Source: an uncultured Kordia sp.
GTDB lineage: Bacteria > Bacteroidota > Bacteroidia > Flavobacteriales > Flavobacteriaceae
Assembly: GCF_947489565.1 (NCBI RefSeq)
Contig: NZ_CANLEA010000020.1
Location: 36,946 to 100,945, forward strand
Length of the DNA stretch: 64,000 bases
Direction: 5' to 3'
The translations under genes and the position numbers were made by a program. The first letter of the stretch is position 1, and every line of letters starts with the position of its first letter. The notes under the pieces were generated by a model, which was given only the letters and a program-made list of their open reading frames with translations, was not told the origin of the DNA and did no database searches. Shown one piece after another: positions 35,750 to 44,099 of the stretch.

Positions 35750-35785
35750 AGCACGAGTTGCAAACTCGCACTAACTCGCGCTAGC
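35750..35785. repeat. REP palindromes downstream of the RAYT gene
   Basis: AGCACGAGTT-GC-AAACTCGCACT (35749-35773) followed by a half-copy ACTCGCGCTAGC (35774-35785), the same words as the upstream set. Confidence 0.7.
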
Positions 35786-35786
35786 T

Positions 35787-36326
35787 TTAATTTTTAGCTT
35801 GCTTAAAAACATGCGTTAACCAATCGTTTACAATACAATCTAAAATAATATGTATGCGTGGTTTGTCGCTGTTATTTCTAACTTCATGTTCTAGATGGAA
35901 ATTACAATACCAACATTCACCTGCTTTCATATGAATAGGTTCATCTTCTACTAAAATTTCAACTTTATCATTGGTTTGTACAGGAATATGCAAGCGTACT
36001 TGTCCATATTCAAAACTGTATCCAGTGTCTCTGTGTTTCTGAATGCTTGCGCCAGGATCTAAGGTATGTACACGAAATGTTTCTACATTGCATTGAAACA
36101 TCTCAAAAATAGAAAGCAAATACGGACACTTTTTGAGTGCATCATTTGGTAAGAAAACGGGTAAATTATCAGGTCCCATGATTGGTTCAATAAAATGCTT
36201 TAACCATAAAGTTTCCAATTCTACAGATGGATTATAGATATCTTGAAAGTCTTTTGATGAAAATTGAGCAAGCTCTTTTTTCATAATATCAGGAGCAAAT
36301 TCGAAAGGTAGTTTGAGCGCATTCAT
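35787..36326 (-). CDS. aspartyl/asparaginyl beta-hydroxylase-type dioxygenase
   Basis: 179 residues, double-stranded beta-helix. SIQKHRDTGYSFEYGQVRLHIPVQ has the first metal His and Asp (H-x-D-type) and the Arg of the family; MKAGECWYCNFHLEHEVRNNS has the distal metal His; KPRIHIILD carries the Arg for 2-oxoglutarate. These Fe(II)/2-oxoglutarate enzymes hydroxylate protein Asp/Asn or small molecules. The gene follows a VOC-family gene by 16 bases in one transcription unit. The RAYT repeats lie immediately downstream. Confidence 0.75.
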   Translation of the reverse strand: MNALKLPFEFAPDIMKKELAQFSSKDFQDIYNPSVELETLWLKHFIEPIMGPDNLPVFLPNDALKKCPYLLSIFEMFQCNVETFRVHTLDPGASIQKHRDTGYSFEYGQVRLHIPVQTNDKVEILVEDEPIHMKAGECWYCNFHLEHEVRNNSDKPRIHIILDCIVNDWLTHVFKQAKN

Positions 36327-36342
36327 ATATCTAAATTAGAAA

Positions 36343-36756
36343 TTATTTTGCAAACACTTCACTTTCATCAGAAAAAGCCTTGAATTCTAACGGATTTCCA
36401 CTAAAATCAAAGACAAACATCGTTCGTTGTTCGCCTGCTTGACCTTCATAGCGAACTTGTGGTTTTACAACAAATTCAATATCATGAGTTTCAAAGATTT
36501 TCTGCAAAGCTTCAAATTGAGAAATAGTCAACAAGCAGCCAAAATGCGGAATAGGAACACGTATGCCATCTACTTTTCCACAATAATCTAAGTCAGGAAT
36601 ATCCGTACTGACATGTCCAGATAATTGATGTCCAAAAAAATCAAAATCTATCCAATGTTCGGTAGAGCGACCTTCTGTGCAGCCTAATAATTCCACATAA
36701 AATTTACGTGTAGATTCAATATCCTTTATTTTAAAAGCGTAGTGAAAAGCATTCAT
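36343..36756 (-). CDS. VOC/glyoxalase-family protein
   Basis: 137 residues from the ATG at 36756; the frame extends to 36810 but only the later ATG gives the usual start MNAFHYAFKIKDIESTRKFY. VOC signature: YVELLGCTEGRSTEHWIDFDFFGHQLSGHV, then HFGCLLTISQFEAL, and TMFVFDFSGNPLEFKAF near the end with the last metal ligand Glu. Such proteins are lyases, dioxygenases or resistance proteins. It is cotranscribed with the hydroxylase gene downstream, so both may act on one small molecule. Confidence 0.75.
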   Translation of the reverse strand: MNAFHYAFKIKDIESTRKFYVELLGCTEGRSTEHWIDFDFFGHQLSGHVSTDIPDLDYCGKVDGIRVPIPHFGCLLTISQFEALQKIFETHDIEFVVKPQVRYEGQAGEQRTMFVFDFSGNPLEFKAFSDESEVFAK

Positions 36757-37026
36757 ATCTTTATTATTACTTATATAAATTGGTACAGTACTCGCAAGTT
36801 GAAAACTCAAAGCTACAATAAAAAAGCAAATACCCTGAAAACGTTTTTTATAGAAATTTTTAAGTGGTTATTACCTTCTCTAACGATATAATTAAAAAAG
36901 GAAATAATAAGCATATAATGAACTCCAAGTTGATGCCCATTGTTCTTTCGGATCAATATAAAATCAAATTGCAGGGAATAATTTTTTGGAAAATATATTA
37001 CTATAGTATTTTTTCGTATTTTAAGG

Positions 37027-39249
37027 GTGTTTTTAAAACTAAAATCTTTGAAAAACGTTATACCTACTACCATACTATTATGTCTATTGATGATGCTTTC
37101 CGCTCAAAGTCAAGAGATAGACAAAGAAAAGATTAGCGATAGTATTTATAAATATCTCAATACATCGACTCTCTATTTTTCAAAATACCAATACAAAGAA
37201 GCTATTGAAGCCTCTAATCGAGGAATTGTATATGCAAGTCAAATTGATGATTATTATCACTTGGCACTATTTTACAATGAATTGGGATTAGGGTATGAAG
37301 GAATTTCAGAATTTGAAAGATCTAAAAAAAACTATCTGACTGCTTTGCGTTTTGCCCAAAAAGGAGCCAATGATACACTTCAAGGTTGGGTTTACAATAA
37401 TATTGGAAATGTATATTCGGAAGGTTTGAAAAATACAGATTCAGCTATTTATTATTATAAAGAATCCTTACGTTTTGCAGAAAAATTAAAAGATACTTCC
37501 GAAATTTTAACTCCAATCCTAAATATTGGATGGACGTATGCAGATCAAGGTGATTTTGACACTGCGTATCCATATTTGGTAAAATCAGAAAAAATGATTT
37601 TTACAGAACACGGAGATATCTCGGGAAAGGCTCAAATCAATTTTTTGTTAGGACGTTATTATATGTATAAGGAAAAGTTGGTATTGGCGGATAACTACTT
37701 TAAATCTTCCATTCAATATGCTAAAAGCGATGGTTTATTAGATGAATTGACTGAAATTTATGAGCAATATGCCATTTTAGCACAAAAACAAGGTAAATAC
37801 GAACAAGCGTATGAATATTTACAAACGCATTTAAAATATCAGGATTCCCTATTTGATGAAACAAAAATTAAGGAGAATCAATTGGCATTGGCAAAGTTTT
37901 CTGTCGATGATGTTAAAAAAGATTTACAGCAAGTAAAGGAGAAGCAAAAGTCGCAAGAAACCATTATGAAAAAGTCACAGCAAATCTCGTATGTGTTGAT
38001 GATTGCTGGTTTTATTTTGATTTTGTTGTTGATCAATATGTTCAAAAACTATAAGTTTAGAAACAAGGCTTTAGAAAAACTTCGCTTGAAAAATACGGAA
38101 CTGCGAGAAGCTAAAATAGAAGCAGAAGCACAAGCGAATCTTAAGTCGCAATTCTTCTCAACAGTCAGTCACGAATTGCGAACGCCTTTGTACGGAGTTG
38201 TTGGTTTGACGTCATTATTATCTGAAGATTTTCCAAATTTAAAAAAGAATGAAAACTTTAAGTCGCTTAAGTTTTCGAGTAAATACTTATTGTCGCTCAT
38301 CAACAATGTATTACAGATCAATAAAATTGAATCGCAAGGAGTGAAGCTGGAGAGTATTCCTTTTAATGTGAGGAATTTATTAAACGAAGTTGTGAATTCC
38401 TTCAGTTTCTCGGCGAATCAAAATAAAAACAAAGTACATCAAGAAATTGATCCTAAAATCCCAGAAATCCTGTTAGGAGATTCTGTTCGACTGTCACAAA
38501 TTTTGATGAATCTTATAGGAAATGCGATCAAGTTTACGGAAGATGGAAATATTTGGATTCGATTAGAATCAGAAGGGAAAAAAGATAAAACACATACCAT
38601 TAAATTTACGATTCAAGATGATGGAATTGGTATTCCAAAAGATAAACAAGTTTCCGTATTTGATAAGTTTGTCCAATTGCGTCCGATTGAGAAAAACTAC
38701 CAAGGTACAGGCTTAGGTTTATCTATTGTAAAACGTTTGTTATTACTTTTTGAGAGTGATATTACGCTGAAAAGTGAAGAAAATAACGGAACCGAATTTT
38801 CGTTTTCCATTGCCCTCGAAGAAAGTTGCGAGCTTTCTATGAAAGACAAATCGGCACCCATAAAAACAATCAATACGATTGATAAAAATATTTTAATTGT
38901 TGATGATAACAAGATAAATCGTGTTGTAACGAAGCGAATTTTACAAAGTAAAGGTTATCAATGTGATACTGCAGAAGATGGATTGGAAGCCATTGATATT
39001 CTTAAAGTGAATACGTATGACTTGATTTTAATGGATATTAATATGCCAAGAATTGATGGTGTTGAAACGACAAAGCGCATTCGCGAAACGGATCAAAAAA
39101 CGCCGATCATTGCATTAACTGCCGTAGAAGAAGATCAAATAAGAGATCGGATTTATGACGCAGGTATGAACGATTTTATCATCAAACCGTACGATTTGGC
39201 AGAGTTTCATCAAATTATTTTGAAAAATTTATACGTGAATATTATATAA
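37027..39249 (+). CDS. TPR hybrid sensor histidine kinase with receiver domain
   Basis: 740 residues from GTG 37027. No ATG precedes the signal peptide; a TTG at 37048 gives a neater start (MKNVIPTTILLCLLMMLSAQ), so the start is uncertain. Periplasmic TPRs about 40-285, membrane helix about 318-337 (YVLMIAGFILILLLINMF), coiled coil, HisKA with STVSHELRTPLYG (His about 380), ATPase (NLIGNAIKF, DDGIGIP, GTGLGLSIV) and a C-terminal receiver from about 620 (ILIVDDNKINR, phospho-Asp in LILMDINMPRIDG, Lys in IIKPYD). No separate regulator lies beside it. Its 3' end overlaps the convergent membrane-protein gene by 8 bases. Confidence 0.88.
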   Translation: MFLKLKSLKNVIPTTILLCLLMMLSAQSQEIDKEKISDSIYKYLNTSTLYFSKYQYKEAIEASNRGIVYASQIDDYYHLALFYNELGLGYEGISEFERSKKNYLTALRFAQKGANDTLQGWVYNNIGNVYSEGLKNTDSAIYYYKESLRFAEKLKDTSEILTPILNIGWTYADQGDFDTAYPYLVKSEKMIFTEHGDISGKAQINFLLGRYYMYKEKLVLADNYFKSSIQYAKSDGLLDELTEIYEQYAILAQKQGKYEQAYEYLQTHLKYQDSLFDETKIKENQLALAKFSVDDVKKDLQQVKEKQKSQETIMKKSQQISYVLMIAGFILILLLINMFKNYKFRNKALEKLRLKNTELREAKIEAEAQANLKSQFFSTVSHELRTPLYGVVGLTSLLSEDFPNLKKNENFKSLKFSSKYLLSLINNVLQINKIESQGVKLESIPFNVRNLLNEVVNSFSFSANQNKNKVHQEIDPKIPEILLGDSVRLSQILMNLIGNAIKFTEDGNIWIRLESEGKKDKTHTIKFTIQDDGIGIPKDKQVSVFDKFVQLRPIEKNYQGTGLGLSIVKRLLLLFESDITLKSEENNGTEFSFSIALEESCELSMKDKSAPIKTINTIDKNILIVDDNKINRVVTKRILQSKGYQCDTAEDGLEAIDILKVNTYDLILMDINMPRIDGVETTKRIRETDQKTPIIALTAVEEDQIRDRIYDAGMNDFIIKPYDLAEFHQIILKNLYVNII

Positions 39250-39799
39250 AATACGAGCTTCCGTAAATATATACTGTACACAAAATCAATTCGCCAATAA
39301 AAATACTTACGGCAAAAACAATCGGATTAATCTTCATGGCGCCTGCAGTATAGCAAATCAAATCGGTAGGAACAAAAGGAAAAAATGCCCAAAATATGAT
39401 AAACAGCGGACCATATTTTCCGGAAAGCTTCTCTTTAACCAAATTAGAAGCTTTTGTGTTTTTATCAAACAGTTTTGAAAAACCGAGTTTATCTGAAAAA
39501 TAATATACAATCATCGAAGAAATCACGATGCCGATAACTGAAATTACAAGCACCATAAACAAGTCGTTCGGAAATAAAAAGACACCTGCAAAAATAAGTG
39601 CTGTACTTGGAAGCATAACAAAACCGCGCACTAAGTGACAAATAGCAAAAATAACCCAACCATAATTTCCATACGATTGAATTTTTGCAACAATACTCTC
39701 TCTCGAAAATGTTTCTGGAAAAATAATATTGTACAGGATAAAACCAACAATAAGGGCAATCCAAAAGCGTCTAAAAAACGTAATATAACTTTCTTTCAT
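39242..39799 (-). CDS. TVP38/TMEM64-type (VTT domain) membrane protein
   Basis: 185 residues from the ATG at 39799; a start at 39826 adds nine residues and is less likely. Four to five membrane helices. The VTT-domain core is visible: HLVRGFVMLPSTALIFAGVFLF, VISVIGIVISSMIVYYFSDKLG and WAFFPFVPTDLICYTAGAMKI. DedA/TVP38 family proteins affect membrane potential and lipid transport; substrates are mostly unknown. Transcribed towards the sensor kinase gene, with overlapping 3' ends. Confidence 0.8.
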   Translation of the reverse strand: MKESYITFFRRFWIALIVGFILYNIIFPETFSRESIVAKIQSYGNYGWVIFAICHLVRGFVMLPSTALIFAGVFLFPNDLFMVLVISVIGIVISSMIVYYFSDKLGFSKLFDKNTKASNLVKEKLSGKYGPLFIIFWAFFPFVPTDLICYTAGAMKINPIVFAVSIFIGELILCTVYIYGSSYFI

Positions 39800-39847
39800 G
39801 AATGTGTAGTTCAATACCGAATACAAGACGTCAAAGCTACATAATTG

Positions 39848-40549
39848 TTACGAAGAAGTGCTGCTAATTATAAAAGTTTTATGGATCAAATTTCTCAAGA
39901 TCATCAGAGTCAATTTTCGAACTTGTTGTCGCTCTGCTTCAGAGGTCACATCAAACTCGCTCTCAAATGTATGTACAGCAGAACGTATGGTTGTAGGTTC
40001 TTCCATACATGAGATTAGAAAATACTGGTATTCATTAATAGCTACTTCCAATACGTTGCTATTTGCAAAAAAGTCAAAACTTCCTGTTTGCAGAAAAGCC
40101 AAAAAGAAATGCTCCTCACTTTCAGATTGTGTCATATGTTCAAACTGATGCGTTAAATCATACATTCCATCAAATGTCCAATCTGCCGTTAGTTCATATA
40201 TATTCAGCAATGGATTGATTACAAACGTTTCGTCATAAATCAATTCAATATCTCGAGACAAGAAAAGTTCTCGTTGCTTAAAAATGTCCAATTCAGATTT
40301 GAATATTTTTTCCATCTCGGAAGAACTAAGTCTAAGCGACTTTTTCTCATGTTCAATTCTATATATTTCTTTGAGCAGATTTCTTGAGTTTGCATCTAGA
40401 TGTTGTTGATCACCAAGAAAATCTTGAAATGCAGCATCAGAATCTAAACAAGGAAATGAATTTGATGCATGCGTTAATACACCTTTTTCTTTTTGTGAAA
40501 AATTCATCAAGGCGATCGTTCTCCAGTAATCATTTTCGGTATTAGACAT
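39848..40549 (-). CDS. unknown protein coupled to the DUF6734 gene
   Basis: 233 residues from the ATG at 40549, which overlaps the end of the upstream gene by 8 bases; a start at 40558 (MIIMSNT) is possible. Mostly alpha-helical, acidic, no signal peptide or membrane helix. I recognise no domain. Features: an aromatic/acidic central part (YDETFVINPLLNIYELTADW) and a helical C-terminus (RKLTLMILRNLIHKTF). The overlap with the glycosyltransferase-like gene and the peptide gene further upstream suggest a partner or accessory in peptide modification or export. Confidence 0.65.
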   Translation of the reverse strand: MSNTENDYWRTIALMNFSQKEKGVLTHASNSFPCLDSDAAFQDFLGDQQHLDANSRNLLKEIYRIEHEKKSLRLSSSEMEKIFKSELDIFKQRELFLSRDIELIYDETFVINPLLNIYELTADWTFDGMYDLTHQFEHMTQSESEEHFFLAFLQTGSFDFFANSNVLEVAINEYQYFLISCMEEPTTIRSAVHTFESEFDVTSEAERQQVRKLTLMILRNLIHKTFIISSTSS

Positions 40550-41432
40550 AATTATCAATTAACTTCATTACTTTGGCATGATACTCAGGATATTCTGTAA
40601 GCAATTGCATTTCCAATTCTCGGCAAGACGCGAACTTTGTTTTACCAGCGGCAAACAAATGCACAAATTTTTCATGGTGTTGATACTTTCGCATGAAATC
40701 TGTCAAATCCATTCGAATAGTTTCATTTTCTTTTATATAATGCTGAACTTTAATATTTTTCTCTCTAGCCATTGCACTATACAAGAATTGTTCATAAATA
40801 ATCGCAAAACTTGAACCTACTATTGATACATCTATTTTTTGCTTATTGCTATCTATAAACCAAAACGCTTGATCTGCAAACTCTTTAAAAAAATCAACAT
40901 TATTTCCTCCTATAATACCTGCGTTGCTTGCTTTTATGATCGGTTGTTCTTTTAAGTCTGTTTCAATCACTTTCGGTAAGGTTAGACCATGTTCTCTAAG
41001 CATTTGAATGCTAGATTTATAATTAGCTCCAGTATCAATATCGACATGTTGTCCTATCAGTTCAGCGTTTTCTATTTTAGAGTTAAAGCGTTCCCATATA
41101 AAGACATCACCATCTACATGTATAAAAGGTTCATCTTGCAGTGCATACGCATGTATCTTTCCTAGTGCCCATAAGTTTTTTGGATAGTGATTTAAAGCAT
41201 CTAAGGTTACCTGAACGCTATCATAAGGCAATTGTAACTTGTCTACAAGAATTTCTTTTCCTTTGGCATCTGTGATTAATTCAATTGTATGGTAAACCTT
41301 TTTAAAAGTCAAACAACTCAACGTCCAACTCATTAAAAAATACTTCATATGTGGCCAACCTGCTATTGAGCTATTCTTACTTCTTGAAGATTGTAGTATA
41401 GGTTTCGACCAAAAACTGTGGACTATTTTCAT
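40542..41432 (-). CDS. DUF6734 family protein, glycosyltransferase-like
   Basis: 296 residues. Start MKIVHSFWSKPIL, then GWPHMKYFLMSWTLSCLTFKK, ELITDAKGKEILVDKLQLPY, LWALGKIHAYALQDEPFIHVDGDVFIWERF. The HVDGDVF segment (about 105-111) is a DxD motif, the metal and nucleotide-sugar site of GT-A glycosyltransferases; SNAGIIGGN (about 170) fits the acceptor side. I believe this is the family called DUF6734; catalysis is inferred. It lies 172 bases downstream of a GG-leader peptide gene on the same strand, with a hairpin between, and overlaps the following unknown gene. Confidence 0.7.
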   Translation of the reverse strand: MKIVHSFWSKPILQSSRSKNSSIAGWPHMKYFLMSWTLSCLTFKKVYHTIELITDAKGKEILVDKLQLPYDSVQVTLDALNHYPKNLWALGKIHAYALQDEPFIHVDGDVFIWERFNSKIENAELIGQHVDIDTGANYKSSIQMLREHGLTLPKVIETDLKEQPIIKASNAGIIGGNNVDFFKEFADQAFWFIDSNKQKIDVSIVGSSFAIIYEQFLYSAMAREKNIKVQHYIKENETIRMDLTDFMRKYQHHEKFVHLFAAGKTKFASCRELEMQLLTEYPEYHAKVMKLIDNYV

Positions 41433-41521
41433 TTATCGATTGATTGTTTGATGCTATAGAAACAGATTTTATAGATTTCGTTTGACTTTTTAATAGTGTT
41501 TGACAAAATTTAGAAAATAAG

Positions 41522-41545
41522 AGACCCTTGGAACACCAAGGGTCT
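41522..41545 (-). terminator. strong hairpin between precursor and DUF6734 genes
   Basis: Perfect 10-bp arms AGACCCTTGG and CCAAGGGTCT with a 4-base loop, followed on the minus strand by CTTATTTTCT. It may act as an attenuator giving more peptide than enzyme transcript. Confidence 0.65.
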
Positions 41546-41604
41546 GCAGAAATATAAAGTTGTCAAAAATTTTATATTGAAACTTTTAATTCCTAAATGG
41601 AGAT

Positions 41605-41787
41605 TTAATCCAACGTACAGTTTTGGTCTTGCCAAATAGTAGTACAATTTTTAGTTGGGCAGAATGTTGGAAATTTAGAAGTACAGTTCCAATACGTGGC
41701 ACCTCCAATAATTTTCTGTCCCATAGATTCATTTAATTCGGTAATTTTTGTCTTGTTTAAGCTTAAGCTTTGTTTTTTCTTTTTCAT
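41605..41787 (-). CDS. GG-leader precursor peptide of the DUF6734 cassette
   Basis: 60 residues. Leader MKKKKQSLSLNKTKITELNE then SMGQKIIGG (GG at 28-29). The 31-residue core ATYWNCTSKFPTFCPTKNCT-TIWQDQNCTLD has four Cys, and three of them occur as Asn-Cys-Thr (WNCTS, KNCTT, QNCTL). Two Trp and no charged cluster suggest a compact, disulfide- or thioether-linked product. With a glycosyltransferase-like gene next on the same strand, glycosylation of Cys, Ser/Thr or Asn is a testable idea (glycocin-like). Upstream 254 bases have no gene. Confidence 0.75.
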   Translation of the reverse strand: MKKKKQSLSLNKTKITELNESMGQKIIGGATYWNCTSKFPTFCPTKNCTTIWQDQNCTLD

Positions 41788-41974
41788 GATTTTGAAAATT
41801 TAAAGATTAATAATTACCTAAAATTAAAGGAGTTACTTGATAAATCATACCAATGAATGTCGTGATTTATAAATCCAGACTGATTTCATATTTTTTAAGA
41901 TATAATTATGTAAAATTTTGGGTGTAAGCACTTTATAAAATACTCTTAATTTTCTATTTGTAACAAAATTCCAA

Positions 41975-42041
41975 GTTTCTAAAAGTCTAACAATCTAAGT
42001 AGTCTAACAATCTAACCAAATCTAACCAAGTCTAACAAAGT
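41975..42041 (-). repeat. polar 3' repeat after the MarR-GNAT gene
   Basis: On the minus strand, directly after the stop codon, TTAGACTTTGTTAGACTTGG, TTAGATTTGG, TTAGATTGTTAGACTACTTAGATTG follow one another: about eight copies of a TTAGA-centred word at 9-15 base spacing. Confidence 0.7.
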
Positions 42042-42989
42042 CTAAAAAAACAATTCCATTTTAATATTACTACGTTCATACGGACTTCCTTCTTCTACAG
42101 GAATTTCTTTAAAACCATACTTTTCGTAGATATAAATAGCATTTTCAAGTTTTCTATTAGAATATAGAATGAACTTTGTAAAACCTTGTTCCTTGGCAAA
42201 ATCTAGACAATGCTGCATTAATTTTTGACCTATCTTTTTTCCTCTGAATGCAGGTGAGACAGCCATTTTGCTAAGCTCATAAATATTATCTTCTATTTTT
42301 ATCAACGCGACAGTTCCTGCAATGCGTTCTCCATCTTTGGCAAAAAAGATATGTCCGCCTTTATCAACAATATAACTTTTAGCATTGCTCAAAACTTCTT
42401 TATCATGCGGTTCTACATAGAAAAAAGTTTCCAACCATTCCAAGTTTAAATTGTAAAACGCATCTGCATACTTTTCATCAAAAGATATAATTGTGATGTC
42501 TAAAGATTCTATGGATTTCATATTCTCAATCACACGTTCGCTCATACTTTTTTCAGAAAAAGCATCTTCCAATTTGCTCAAATGTGCCACCAAACTCTCG
42601 GAAGAAAAAGTCGTTAGGTTTTCGATGGTTTCATGAATTACATTCCAAATCGGAATCATTTTAATCAACAGTTTTTCACCTTTTAATGACAGCGAAACAT
42701 TTTTTTTGCGTTTATCTGCTTCATTACTATCAGTCGTGATCAATTCTTTTTTTAAAAGCTTGTTTAAGGTCTGAGTAATAGCAGGTTGCGTAACATTTAG
42801 CAACTCTCTTATTTCTGTATTGGTCGTTTTGTTTTTTAATGAAATGATCTTAAAAGCAGGGAATAAATACGGATCAAAGTCAATTCCGTAATAGGTATAT
42901 ACTTTTTGCGTTTCCTTCATCATCACTTCACTCATACGATTCAATCTTGAACCCAAACTAATTTCTCTAAATTCGCGTAATGCATCCAT
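42042..42989 (-). CDS. MarR regulator-GNAT acetyltransferase fusion
   Basis: 315 residues. Residues 20-145 are a MarR-like winged helix (KNKTTNTEIRELLNVTQPAI, LNKLLKKELITTD, DKRKKNVSLSLKGEKLL). Residues 165-315 are a GNAT N-acetyltransferase with the acetyl-CoA loop AVSPAFRGKKIGQKLMQHCL and the C-terminal strand NAIYIYEKYGFKEIP. This fusion is widespread; it may acetylate a small molecule or protein and regulate its own operon. It is cytoplasmic and transcribed alone, followed by TTAGA-type repeats at its 3' end. Confidence 0.85.
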   Translation of the reverse strand: MDALREFREISLGSRLNRMSEVMMKETQKVYTYYGIDFDPYLFPAFKIISLKNKTTNTEIRELLNVTQPAITQTLNKLLKKELITTDSNEADKRKKNVSLSLKGEKLLIKMIPIWNVIHETIENLTTFSSESLVAHLSKLEDAFSEKSMSERVIENMKSIESLDITIISFDEKYADAFYNLNLEWLETFFYVEPHDKEVLSNAKSYIVDKGGHIFFAKDGERIAGTVALIKIEDNIYELSKMAVSPAFRGKKIGQKLMQHCLDFAKEQGFTKFILYSNRKLENAIYIYEKYGFKEIPVEEGSPYERSNIKMELFF

Positions 42990-43059
42990 TGTATAATTGT
43001 TTATATAAGTACTTATGTAAAAATATGTAGAATTTGAATATTTTCCAAATAAAGAAATC

Positions 43060-44076
43060 TTATTTACGGATAAAATCGGTAATTAAATAGCTGAGTAATT
43101 TGCCAACTATATACATTTCTCTCGGATCGTCGGCATTTGGCGCAGCTTCACACAAATGTAAATAGGCTGCGTTTTTTTGCTTTCCAAAGAAGGAAGCAAA
43201 CATACGTGCTTCGTTGGCAGTAAAACCACTTGGAGTCATGGCACTACTTGGTACATTTTCAATAGAATCGCAGTCAATTTCAACACCAAAAGGACGATTG
43301 TTGATAAAGTCTAAAACAGTATTCAGCTGAAATGAAAATCCTTGTTCTTGTCGAATTTTAATACCTTCGAAGGTATTGTATTTAATACGATCTGCATATT
43401 GATCAATCGTTTTAAAGACTTTTTTGGAAGTATAATTTTCATGCAATCCAAACATAAAATATTTGTCCATAAAACATTTTTTAAACGCATAACTAAACCC
43501 ATTTCCGCTGTGCCTGCCTTCCAAACTTCTAAAGTCTGTATGCGCGTCAAAATTAACCACATTGATCGCTTTGCTTTTTCCTAACGCAGTTCCTTTAATA
43601 TTTCCATACGCGTTGTTATGTCCGCCACCAATAACAATCGGCGTTTTTCCAGCACTTACAATTTGAAACATTAAATAGCTAACTTCTTCATCGATTTTAG
43701 CAACTAATTCGCTTAATTTTTGATGATAATCATAAGCGCTTGCATACATTTTATCGGCAGTTTCCATGAATTCAGAAAAATCCAAATGTCCTAAGACTAA
43801 GACTCTTCTTCCTTTATTATATGCGTTATCTTGTGTATTTACGAGTGCTTTCAAAGCAGCATTCCACGCCGTAGTAGCGCCGGCTTTTCCATGATTGGCA
43901 CGAATACCAATATCTTCAGGAATTCCAAAAAGCACATATTTTGCATCCGATTGCTGTAATTGTGCAACTAAATTTTCAGAAGATAAAAGCGTTTCTACTT
44001 TTTCTCCAAATTTAGTTTCCCCATCTCGTTTAGAAATCAGCGCGTTGAGGTTCGCGCGAGTGTACAAGTGTAACAT
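43060..44076 (-). CDS. hutG: formimidoylglutamase/arginase-family hydrolase
   Basis: 338 residues from the ATG at 44076 (MLHLYTRANL); a TTG three codons earlier is less likely. Ureohydrolase fold with the binuclear Mn site: GGGHNNAYG (about 155), NFDAHTDFR (about 180) and VEIDCDSIENVPSSAMTPSG (about 270). The family includes arginase, agmatinase and HutG; hutI (imidazolonepropionase) lies 5.4 kb away on the same strand, so formimidoylglutamase of histidine breakdown is the likely role. The GH99 gene precedes it by 23 bases. Confidence 0.75.
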   Translation of the reverse strand: MLHLYTRANLNALISKRDGETKFGEKVETLLSSENLVAQLQQSDAKYVLFGIPEDIGIRANHGKAGATTAWNAALKALVNTQDNAYNKGRRVLVLGHLDFSEFMETADKMYASAYDYHQKLSELVAKIDEEVSYLMFQIVSAGKTPIVIGGGHNNAYGNIKGTALGKSKAINVVNFDAHTDFRSLEGRHSGNGFSYAFKKCFMDKYFMFGLHENYTSKKVFKTIDQYADRIKYNTFEGIKIRQEQGFSFQLNTVLDFINNRPFGVEIDCDSIENVPSSAMTPSGFTANEARMFASFFGKQKNAAYLHLCEAAPNADDPREMYIVGKLLSYLITDFIRK

Positions 44077-44099
44077 GGTTATCAAATCAATTGCTATTG

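Noticed and set aside
36864..37136. 90-residue ORF upstream of the hybrid kinase
   Set aside because: Runs into the kinase gene in another frame; no domain and AT-rich random composition.
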